Of a stretch of DNA of 64,000 nt, positions 55,321 to 64,000 are shown piece after piece; positions within the stretch are counted from its first letter, which is position 1, and each line of letters starts with the position of its first letter. The notes under the pieces are model-generated. The model saw only the letters and a list, made by a program, of their open reading frames with translations. It was not told the origin of the DNA and did no database searches. The stretch lies in assembly GCF_037975245.1 (NCBI RefSeq), contig NC_092583.1, positions 14,673,264-14,737,263 of the forward strand. Reading direction: 5' to 3'. The position numbers and the translations under genes are program-made. Source of the stretch: Apostichopus japonicus (lineage: Eukaryota > Echinodermata > Holothuroidea > Aspidochirotida > Stichopodidae).

Positions 55321-56010
55321 TATGCAAGGAGGCTGGGCTTCAGCACCACCTTGCGAAAAGGCATCCAACTTCTGCTATATCCTAACTTACCCTAATTTGA
55401 TAAGTGTCTGATATTTAAATTAATGTCTCCACCCCGAGAAACACACTGATTGTCTTTAAATGTGGCTGAAATTAATACATAGGGTTCTTAACATTATTTA
55501 CAATAACTAAACAGGTCTATTAGAGTCATAAGTTATCGCTATGTTTTGTAAAAAAATATTAAATTTGGTAAAAAATCGAATTTAAAAAAATCCACAATCA
55601 ATCGCGTTAGTGAGCTACCCTGAGGTGGAGCTGAGTTTTAACCCCGAGAAACACCCTAATGGTCCATAAACGTGGCTGAAATTAATACATAGGGTACCGG
55701 TACCTAAGATAATCTAAAATAAATATATAGGTTTAGTAGAGTCATAAGCTAGCGATATGTAATTCTTAACTTCGATCGAAAATCGAAACTATAGAAATTC
55801 CACACTCAATCGCTTACTGAGCTGCTATCCTGAGGTGGAGCTGAGTTTTAACCTCGAAAACCATCCTAATTATCCATAAACGTGGCTGAAATAAATACAA
55901 AGTGTTTTCTACAGACTCTGGAATAAAAACATAAACATTTTTATAGACTCTTTCCTCTTTGCAGAAAGAAACACCAATTAAGATTTTCATTATATTAAAG
56001 TCCATACGAA
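55321..56010. repeat. About 210-bp tandem repeat, three degenerate units
   Basis: After the direct repeat at 55321-55420, units begin ACC(C/T)CGAGAAAC at 55431, 55641 and 55851. Each holds ACGTGGCTGAAATTAATACA (or a variant) and CTGAGGTGGAGCTGAGTTTT at its junction. Confidence 0.85.
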
Positions 56011-56761
56011 GCTTCCGTAGCGCATTTATACACTAGGTGGAGCTTATTATGTTGGCGCAACTGCACTGATTTACAGATCTACATGTTATTTTCTACCCTG
56101 GGTGGAGAAGTTCAAAGCTGCAACCCCTGATGCTTTACGAGTATAGTGGTAACCTCTCTTCGTTTGAAAAAGCGGCTAAAAGTGCGGTGGTCGCTGTTAG
56201 TTACCCAAATTGTGGAGCAAATGAATAACACAAGCTAAAGTTTAGCAGACTTCTACAGTTTTATTTGCCTTTTAGGTTAGAAATCCTCGAAAGGGGCTAC
56301 GATGATGAGTTTATTTGTGAGTTTTCTTTGGTTTACTATGTTGCTGTTTGTATTGTACCAGATCCGCTACTTTTACTAGCATAACTTGCTTTAGCCCGAC
56401 TTATGTAGTCTACTGTGCTGTAGACATATATTCATACTGTAAGTATGGAACTTTGTCTATAAATTAAGGACTCTAGCGTAAGCTGTAGTGCACAACAACT
56501 AAAGGCCTATTTATACAATTTGATTACACAGTTGGATGGTTTGTGATCGAATCATGCATCCCTGAACTACATGTTTACCCTCATGCAATCGGTAATATTA
56601 TTACAATATTAGAAACATCTAGGCCTAACTGTACCCTAACATAGCCAGGTTAAACTTAGGCTTATGTCTAACTTCAGCTGTGCTAGCCTATCTGTATATT
56701 CTATATAAATGCCCCAAAGACTTCCACACCAAATTTTCAAGTAATGTGCTCACTAATGCCC
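56011..56761. other. Intergenic stretch, nothing recognised
   Basis: No ORF, RNA gene or clear repeat boundary was found on either strand. It contains a few TAGGCCTA-type words common in this window. Confidence 0.5.
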
Positions 56762-57404
56762 TGTATAAGGGGTGTTACTAAAACGAATGACAATTGCGTT
56801 ACACATAGCGAATGACAATATGTTGTACACACTAAAAAATTGCGTTGACTAAAACGAATGACAGTAATGACAGCACAGACATTTGCTTCAACCGGATATC
56901 ACAGTTCAGACTTCGTGGGTATCTAGATCTAGTAAAGTACGGACAAGATAAAAACGCACCTTATAGTAAGCGAAATTGTAAGTCTGATTTTAAAAAGTTA
57001 ATTTAGCGTCATTTTTCCGATATTAATTGTTAGAAACTAACAATACTATAATCTTGAAACGGCTTCAGTTATCTTTCTATATATATCTACAGAGGTAAAA
57101 AGCACAGCACTCAAGCGCATTCTCACACAAAAACTTTCCCTGTGGTTTCTATCCGTAAATTACACCAAAACCCTGCAACCACGTAACATGCGATTTTCCT
57201 CAAATCATTTTTGCGCAGAAAACTAATAACAGCAGTTTACTCCACTCCGTTAATCTCTTTATCCCCACTCAACACTGTCCTTCGTTGTCCTTCGTTGTCA
57301 TTCGTTGTCATTCGCTGTCATTCGCGAATGATAATTAACCCTGTACAAAGTCAATTGTCATTCGGTCATTCGCTGTCATTCGTTTTAGTTTGTCCCTGTA
57401 TAAG
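56762..57404. mobile_element. MITE with 8-bp target duplication and GAATGACA subterminal repeats
   Basis: The element is 56770-57396 (627 bp), flanked by TGTATAAG at 56762-56769 and 57397-57404. Its left end GGGTGTTACTAAAACGAATG and right end (inverse GGGACAAACTAAAACGAATG) are inverted repeats. CGAATGACA recurs at least three times inward of the left end, and its inverse TGTCATTCG at least five times near the right end. It has no coding capacity. The 8-bp duplication fits hAT or P superfamilies. Confidence 0.92.
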
Positions 57405-57410
57405 TTCAGA

Positions 57411-58318
57411 ATAGATAAGTAAGTAAAACTTTATTGCTCCATAAAAGGAAATAACGACACCCGCCCTTATCAAAAGTACAAGAATACCTATATTCATATA
57501 TTCATATTTACACTTAAGATTTGAAAAAGTAAGAACATATTAAATGGAAGAAAACAGTTAGCATACCCAATAAATAAGCCAAACAATTAACGACTCAAGT
57601 TATTTTTTGTAAAGTATTATTGTAGGGGGATGAAGAAATTACAGTGTTGACTAGTCTTTAGTTGTGGAAGTCTCAGTCTGCCAATACCTCTCTTAATTAA
57701 GCTGTCTAAAAGGTGGTGATGGAAAGGGTGACTACAGTCACTCCACACTGTATCAAGCTTGGATTGTAGAAGGCACTGGTAGACAGTGTCAACAGCAGAC
57801 TGAGAACCCCCAACTATGATTTCAGCTTAAGTAATCATATTATCAATACGATTCCTTTCTAAGTTACTGACACTACCACCCCAGCAAATTAGGCAGTATC
57901 TCCAGACTCCACAAATAGTAGAATTATAAAACATCTCTAAACTTTCTGAACGCACATTGAATAATAACATTTTCCAAAAAAAATATAGCCTAGAATTCAA
58001 CTTTTTGACTAGTACCAAGTCAATGATCATTCAGCACCACTCCTAAATATTTGTATGATGAAACACGTTCTACTTCATTACCTTTAATAATAACGGGCGG
58101 TGGTAAAATACCATTACGTCTAAAATCAATAGTCATTTCTTTTGTCTTCGAGACATTTAATTGCAGAAAGTTAGAGTCACAGTAATCTACGAATGACTGA
58201 AGCTGGCGCAGGTGTGCCCTGTCATCATTACCATGGATGAGGCCAGCCATGGCGGAATCATCAGCAAACTGGAGGACAGGACATCCCTCCTCCAGAGATC
58301 TGCTATCAGATGTATATA
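57411..58318 (-). mobile_element. 5'-truncated CR1/L2-like LINE, reverse transcriptase fragment
   Basis: On the minus strand, YTSDSRSLEEGCPVLQFADD leads into SAMAGLIHG, then LNVSKTKEMTIDFRR and SSYKYLGVVLNDH. This is the reverse transcriptase palm with the FADD catalytic motif (58268-58257) and the conserved NxxKTKxMxxDFR and YKYLG blocks. A frameshift and stops follow, with continuing likeness (KKLNSRLYFFWKM, YCLICWGGS). The 3' end has AATAAAG and a TTACTTACTTA tail, typical of these clades. The copy is dead and cut off at about 58318, head-to-head with the zinc-finger gene. Confidence 0.9.
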
Positions 58319-58458
58319 ATAGTTGACGGTCGTTGTTCCAATCACAAGAACACAGAACAGAACACAGAACAGCTTATATCTGATTGGCTATGCATCATTT
58401 GACAAACAGTGCAAACTGTTTTCAGTTATCAAATATTTCTGCTTTTTCATCCACAGAG

Positions 58459-58482
58459 ATGGTGCAAAAGATTTTGCCATGA
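58459..58482 (+). other. Short upstream ORF before the zinc-finger start
   Basis: A seven-codon ATG...TGA ORF lies 55 bases upstream of the main ATG. A CATCCACAG acceptor-like site ends at 58456, so a 5' intron is possible. If present in the mRNA, the uORF could lower translation. Confidence 0.35.
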
Positions 58483-58536
58483 TCAAATGGACGAGAGTGA
58501 AGAGAACAGGTCTTTCAAATTAGTGTAGACTAAAAT

Positions 58537-59712
58537 ATGGGAGGTGATAGATCTACTGTTACCATGGTAAAAACATCCCCAGCCACCTCAGACAAAGTCA
58601 CTGACTTCAGTTCTCGTCATGAAGAGTTATCAAGCTTGATTACTCTATCCAAAGAGACAACTGATGTGGAATGTCAACAAGAGAATGTGGACCTGGTCCC
58701 AGCAGACATGGCTTGCTCACTGTCTCCTTCTATGAACACCGTAAGCCCTGATGGATCTCATCTTTTGTCAGAGGCTGCACAAAGAGATGATGTCATTGCA
58801 AGTGCTCCAAAAGATCCTCCATCGTCTTCGACTGTGTCGTCAACTTCAAGTGACACACGACACAACAAGGTTATTTGCTCCTCTGGGACAAGCCTTTCCA
58901 TCATGATCAAACCTGCTGACCCTGTGGATCTGTTAGACCCTACTCCTGTCTATTTTACAGATGATCTAGAACATTTTCATGTCGTACAAGAAGAAACCGT
59001 TCCATTGGAGGCCAAAAGTGACGAAGAAATTGAAACTTTCATTCCACCCATTGGTGGTAAGCTGTGCAGTGACACTTCGTCACTCTCAACTTGTGTCCAA
59101 AAGCAATCACGTTCTATCAAGAGCTACGTCTGTGGAGAATGTGGGAAAACATTTGCCGCCAAGAGGAATCTCAGACACCATATCAAAGTAATTCACGTAA
59201 GTGAACAGACCTACTCGTGCCAGGTCTGTGGAAAAGTTTTCCGGCATTTTCATAACATGAATATTCATAAGCAAAATCAGAACCATTTTACAGCCAATGA
59301 GCAGCACCTAGTGAAGCCAAGAAGGACTTTTGAATGTCCAGTTTGTAAGAAGACATTCCAACAGAAGAGTAATCTGGTAGCACATTCTAGATTGCACTCA
59401 GGAGAAAGGCCTTTTAAGTGTTCGTATTGCGACAGGAGATTTGTTCAGAACAGTAACTGCAAGAAGCATGAGCTGACGCACACCCATCAGAGACCCTACA
59501 ATTGCTGTCATTGTCCCAAAAGCTTTACGAGTAGTTGCAATTTACAGAGACATCAGATGTCCCACCATCAGGGTAAAAATTTCCTATGTCCATTTTGTGG
59601 AAAGTCTTTCACACAAAAATGGAATCTGAAGAAACATGAAAGGAGGCATGTCCAAGAGGCTTCAAAACCTCCCGTGATTCTTTTTCAGTCAAAGGAGATT
59701 GGTTCAAAATGA
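58537..59712 (+). CDS. Six-finger C2H2 zinc-finger protein, intronless coding region
   Basis: A 391-residue ORF with an uninterrupted coding region; a likely nuclear DNA-binding protein and possible transcriptional regulator. Residues 1-195 are Ser/Thr and acidic rich with no recognised domain (no KRAB, BTB or SCAN). Six C2H2 fingers follow at about 197-220, 226-250, 265-287, 293-315, 321-344 and 349-371, each with the CX2C, Phe and Leu core. Only fingers 3-4 are joined by a canonical linker (SGERPF). Finger 2 has a five-residue gap between its histidines (H244, H250), and a 14-residue spacer separates it from finger 3. An in-frame TAA two codons before the ATG and an A at -3 support the start. 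The target and orthologue are unknown. It could be a retrocopy, but the ORF is intact. Confidence 0.93.
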   Translation: MGGDRSTVTMVKTSPATSDKVTDFSSRHEELSSLITLSKETTDVECQQENVDLVPADMACSLSPSMNTVSPDGSHLLSEAAQRDDVIASAPKDPPSSSTVSSTSSDTRHNKVICSSGTSLSIMIKPADPVDLLDPTPVYFTDDLEHFHVVQEETVPLEAKSDEEIETFIPPIGGKLCSDTSSLSTCVQKQSRSIKSYVCGECGKTFAAKRNLRHHIKVIHVSEQTYSCQVCGKVFRHFHNMNIHKQNQNHFTANEQHLVKPRRTFECPVCKKTFQQKSNLVAHSRLHSGERPFKCSYCDRRFVQNSNCKKHELTHTHQRPYNCCHCPKSFTSSCNLQRHQMSHHQGKNFLCPFCGKSFTQKWNLKKHERRHVQEASKPPVILFQSKEIGSK

Positions 59713-60112
59713 CGGAATACTGTAACCAACTCCTCTGGGGAGCTGCAAGTAGTTTCATTAAAGCCAAAACTTGAATTTGAAGGAGAGTAATTTAAGTAAG
59801 ATGAAATCAATGAATCAAACTATGAAGAGATGTGAAGTTTATGCTGAAACTCAGTACTTTCTAATTAATGATTATGATGTCCTCTTGGCTGAAAGAAAAG
59901 GGAGACCAACTTCTTTTGCATTGATGATTTAAGTCATTTTTTCTGTTCAGTTGGAAATTTTAATACTATGCACTGAATCAAATTTCATTTAATAATGACA
60001 GAAATTAATTTGTTTTATTAGATTAGATTCTGTTGCAAAACTAACATGGGAAAGTGTTAAGTCAATGTGTTTATTTTGAATTGAATTACCTCAGTACTTT
60101 TTAATTAATAAA
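59713..60112 (+). terminator. Zinc-finger gene 3' UTR with AATAAA
   Basis: About 400 bases of AT-rich sequence follow the stop. AATAAA at 60107-60112 is the first good poly(A) signal on the plus strand. Confidence 0.5.
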
Positions 60113-60168
60113 TGACTATTATGCTCGCTCTTGGTTTAAAAATGGTTGTCTTTCATAGTGTGTGCAAA

Positions 60169-60230
60169 GTGCAGCTTTATCTTAGGTAAGATGCAGCTTT
60201 ATCTTAGGTAAGTGCAGCTTTATCTTAGGT
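60169..60230 (+). repeat. 21-bp tandem triplet with splice-donor-like core
   Basis: Three copies of GTGCAGCTTTATCTTAGGTA (second copy GATGCAG) lie in tandem. The first two read CTTAGGTAAG, close to a 5' splice site; the third ends AGGTCA. Confidence 0.9.
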
Positions 60231-63200
60231 CAAATTCATGGAATCTGGCAATCCCCTGCAACATTATGTAACCCAATTATGATATTGCCTCTAATTTGGT
60301 AACTTTCTAGGAGAGGAGGTGGTGTGTGTTTGTGAGGGGAGGTTCATGATTGAAGTTTTTGACATTCCACATTCCTTGGAGGAAATTGTGTGCCAATGCA
60401 CAATGGTAGTTTAGAGGACTTTTTTCAGATGGGGGGAGGGTAGCTTCTACCAAGGTTTGATAATTTTCAAGTTTGTCAAGGACTTCATGGGGCAAACTGT
60501 ATTTCTCTTTGCTGGCAAAGTAATGGGAAATCATGTATCACAAGTATCACATTATTGCAGGAATAATGGGAAATACTGTATCACAAGTGATGGTTTGGTT
60601 AACTCATACATCAACCTTGAGCGTCTCTGGAGTCGGCAAAGTATAGAAACATATTTGAGTAAAGGTTGGAAGTGAAAACTTATGTTAACTCTTGTTTGAA
60701 AGAGATTAGAATGGCATGGCTTCTGTCAAGAAAATGTTGGAAAATTTCCTTTTTCACTCTCACCCTCATTTCCATTGATCAAGCTAATGATCAATGTATA
60801 ATGATCAATGATCAAGCTATTGATCAAGCTTATCAGGAAAGGCATTACATTTTAAACTGTAGACATGATTCTAACAACAATCCAACAAGGAGAATTTAAA
60901 GAACTACTCTCAAACTTAAATCCCCACCTCACTCCCCCCTGACAAAAAGAATAATAATCATAAAACATAAAATATAATCAAAAGAAACAAGAAATGAGAA
61001 GAAAGAGACCTCACATTGAGTTTCCAAATAAATATGGAGAAACATGATCTGTATAGTAAAACTGAACTGATCATTGATATACAGCAAGTTGGACAGTCAA
61101 ATATTTGCATATCCACTTTAAATGTGTAAATAATAAATCATAATAATAACATTAAGGTAGAAATCAAATTGATGGCAGCTTGCATTTTTTCGTTTTTAAT
61201 GGGAGGTATCCACATACACACATATTTCAATAAGGTTCATACTTATTCACTTTGTAGCATATGTCATGCATTCATTAGTTACTATGCTGATTAATCTAAA
61301 AGTGACTTTTGAGAGAAAGAACAGGAAAAGAAAAGAAAAATTTTGAATGATCCTACGGTGGTGGGCAAAACTATCAAATTCAACTCTTTAAAAATTTCCC
61401 ACACTGGTGGAGATGATCCACTCTAGAGAAAACAATTAATGGTACTGATGGAAAGACTTATGAAGGTAAATCATATTTGTCACCATATTAAAACATAGAT
61501 ATAGTACATATGTATAGATAAACATATATAATAGAATATAAAAAAAGAATAAATAGTACTTGTTCTTTCTGTTTTTTTTAACTTTGCGGTTACTATTTGG
61601 TTGTTGTTTGTTTCATCTGTATGACTGGATGCAACAGCAAAATAAAATATTGTATAGGCTGCTTGAATTTGTCTTTTAATCTAAGAGAAGTGGGGTTACC
61701 CAAAGAGGAACCCTTTACCCAAGGGATCAGTCTCTGCAGTGCCCAAATACTGCCAGATGACTTTTGCCTGTGTGTGCGTGTGTGTACTTCTTCACATGAT
61801 CAAATATGCTTCCACTTTTCCATTCTTGGTGTTAAACACCAAATAACATTATCATGCACTGGATCTTAATTACTCTACATATGATACTCATGCTTTGTCT
61901 CCTCATTCTATGTAACCATAAAGCAAAAGGGAAAAAACGATTCTGTGTGTGATAAACATTACTTGTTTATTAACACTCTCTTCAATATGCAAAGCATTCT
62001 TGTAACTGTACAGTGAAGAGCAGACTTGCTCTAAGCACTTCCACTAGTACCTATACTAGATTTTCAAAATGTCTCTGCTTCAACTATGGGTACAAGTCCA
62101 TGATGAGAAGTACCAATATAGCCAACGACAGCACGATACAGGTACAAGTATGGCCTCACTATGAGTCTGTTGAAGTGTCATTAAGATATTAGGCAGTTTA
62201 CATATTACAGAGCAGGGAATACTTAAGTGAATTTATGGGTAGCAGTATTTGTTGACTCTTTGAGTTTGGTCTCTTATTAATATATTATAGTTCCTGGGTA
62301 GATAATACTGCCATGTATACATCTTTGCATACATGTGTATAGCAACTTTACCACTTTGCATGGTATTCTGCGATGTGATACTGGAGAAATTATTTCCTGC
62401 AGAGAAAACTGTCAGAACTGGTATAATCAAGTGCTATTTATGAAATCTAGCAGCACGTTTCATGAAACCTTTGTTCGAGATTAATTATTGCAAAGAAAAT
62501 TATCATACAAGGTTAAAACTTAAAATTACAATACAGACATATATACATGGAACTGGATATATACCGAAACTTCAAAATAACAGGAACAAATGGAACTCAA
62601 ACAAAACAGTAACATGGCATATTTTTTATTCCCCTTCTTTTATCTTACTTTCTCAAAATTCTTATACCGGTGGAACTGGATGAGATTGAAAATATTGAAC
62701 ATGCATCTAAAGACTGGGTAGAAAAGGAAGTTTTGAGGTCTTCATTTATCCTTATCGGAACCGACTCTTTGTCAATCTCACGAAAAAATATATGCAAGAA
62801 GATACACCCAGGGATTCGTATCAGGTTTGGTCACTGGGTGTTCTATTGGGGAGTAAAAGTGAGAATGCCTTCCTAGTAATGCTCTGTAGTAGACAAGCAT
62901 CAAAATGAGGAGGTGTAATATAAGCCATTGTCACTCAACATTGTAACCAAGATTTGGGTTGGTAATGAGTCAACGTACAGCTGTTTAATCCTTTGTGATC
63001 ACAAGAAGACCACATCAAATCTTTACTGGCTTGCATCTACATGCTGACTTGTGCTGTAACTAGAGCAGACTTCTGTTACAGTACACCGTACAAGTCTACA
63101 GGATGACAACTATACATCCCGAGTTGCAGCAGTTAATACGACACCTTGCTGCAATGATAATAACAAGTACAATGTTCACAGTACTGACTAGTATGTGCAT

Positions 63201-63703
63201 CAATAGTGCAGAGTATATATGATTCTTAAGAAATGCAGCAAGTTCCTGTTATGAGGACAGACACCAGAAGAATCTACAAGCAGGGGTGGGCAGAAGAATG
63301 ATCAGACGAGTTACAGCGAAACTTTTATGACCTATCATGAGTCAAAATATTTTCCTTTCGTTTCAATGCAAATATTGCAAGTACAATAAGAAAGCTCTAG
63401 ACAGAATACTTTTGATATATTTCCTTTCGTTCTTAAAATTTGACACAAACAAATAACAATCGAGCTGATATAAGTAAGCGAACAGAAAAGTAGTTAACTT
63501 GATAGGGATGATACTTGAGAGAGCTCTGTGCGTCTACATCATCATTTCACTTCACTCTGTGCAAAATGCATTGACAGACTTGCTAGCTTACTTTCTGTTG
63601 CTATGGTAAAATCCTCATGAGACTTCCCAAAGTGTGTCATAAATAATTGGTACACCACAGTAGGTTCCTCGACTATACTAAGTTATAACCTGATGTGTGA
63701 TTA
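60231..63703. other. Intergenic stretch without a recognised gene
   Basis: Read on both strands, the ORFs of 60-90 codons here resemble no family. The segment 60774-60832 is packed with GATC palindromes (TTGATCAA, AATGATCAAT types). The rest is AT-rich with short simple repeats. Confidence 0.5.
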
Positions 63704-63704
63704 C

Positions 63705-64000
63705 AGTGGCGTAGGAAGGTACTTTTGAGTGGGGGGGCTGAAGACTGATGGCCGGCCTGGGGGAGGGGTCTAAGGGGAGGGGGTGTCCCCCTCCCCTTTG
63801 GAATTTTTTGCATTTCCAGGTGGCCTCAGATGCAATTTGGTGCAATATAGCACACTTCAACACCCACTCCATTTTGTAAACTTAATTTTGTATTTTCACC
63901 TGGCCTTAGATGCAATTTGGTGCTCCAAATGAGATTTTTTTTCTCATTTGGAAATGAAAAAGGGGTTTTCTGACTTGCGGAGCGGGGGGGGCGGAATGAT
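63705..64000 (+). mobile_element. hAT-like terminus running off the window
   Basis: It starts CAGTGGCGTAGGAAGG, a common hAT 5' end, followed by G-rich then C-rich sequence. TTAGATGCAATTTGGTGC-type units occur twice (about 63827 and 63907). The other end lies beyond 64000. Confidence 0.6.

Larger units (their letters stand above)
51744..55321. mobile_element. 3.57-kb DNA element with TIRs, hosting a nested hAT insertion
   Basis: The ends at 51749 (CAGGCGTATATCCAGGA) and 55316 (inverse CAGGCGCATATCCAGGG) form a 17-bp inverted repeat with two mismatches. GGTTT flanks both sides (51744-51748 and 55317-55321), suggesting a 5-bp target duplication. ORFs of 130-170 codons at 52272-52942 overlap antisense to each other and match no family I know. 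A hAT element is inserted at 53785-55210. Confidence 0.65.

Overview
This is animal nuclear DNA: AT-rich, intron-dense (GT-AG introns), full of transposon remnants, and holding three recognisable protein genes in 64 kb. The two spliced genes match deuterostome housekeeping proteins closely. The foldback element resembles the TU foldback family known from sea urchins, and tRNA-derived SINEs, CR1/L2-like LINEs and hAT-type elements are common. A marine invertebrate deuterostome, perhaps an echinoderm, is my best guess. That is inference from protein and repeat style, not a database match.

Layout. (1) 1974-16.1 kb, minus strand: guanylate kinase (GUK1-like), six coding exons giving 222 residues, plus a 5' exon near 16.0 kb. 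A tRNA-derived SINE copy, a tRNA-like fragment and a duplicated exon end lie in its introns. (2) 16.36-19.0 kb: a 2.14-kb foldback (inverted-repeat) element whose core is about 0.7 kb of degenerate TTAGGG-type telomere repeat, followed by a 366-bp hAT-type MITE with a perfect 8-bp target duplication. (3) 19.0-25.0 kb: intergenic DNA and the probable 3' UTR of the next gene. (4) 25.0-49.66 kb, minus strand: importin subunit beta-1 (KPNB1-like), complete in 22 coding exons (885 residues), with reading phase consistent at every junction. Intron 5 carries 19 tandem copies of a 53-bp unit derived from the 3' end and splice donor of exon 5. (5) 49.7-58.3 kb: promoter region, then nested DNA transposons, one with the C-terminal end of a hAT transposase, and a 5'-truncated LINE. 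(6) 58.54-59.71 kb, plus strand: an uninterrupted ORF for a six-finger C2H2 zinc-finger protein. (7) 59.7-64 kb: 3' flank with no recognisable gene, ending inside another hAT-like terminus.

The genes are unrelated in pathway: purine nucleotide salvage, nuclear import, and probable DNA binding. The most unusual features are two separate cases of an exon 3' end plus its 5' splice site duplicated downstream into its own intron (one copy in GUK1, 19 copies in KPNB1), and the telomere-like core inside a foldback transposon. All exon coordinates were worked out by hand from splice signals, frame continuity and family resemblance; UTR limits are not determined.
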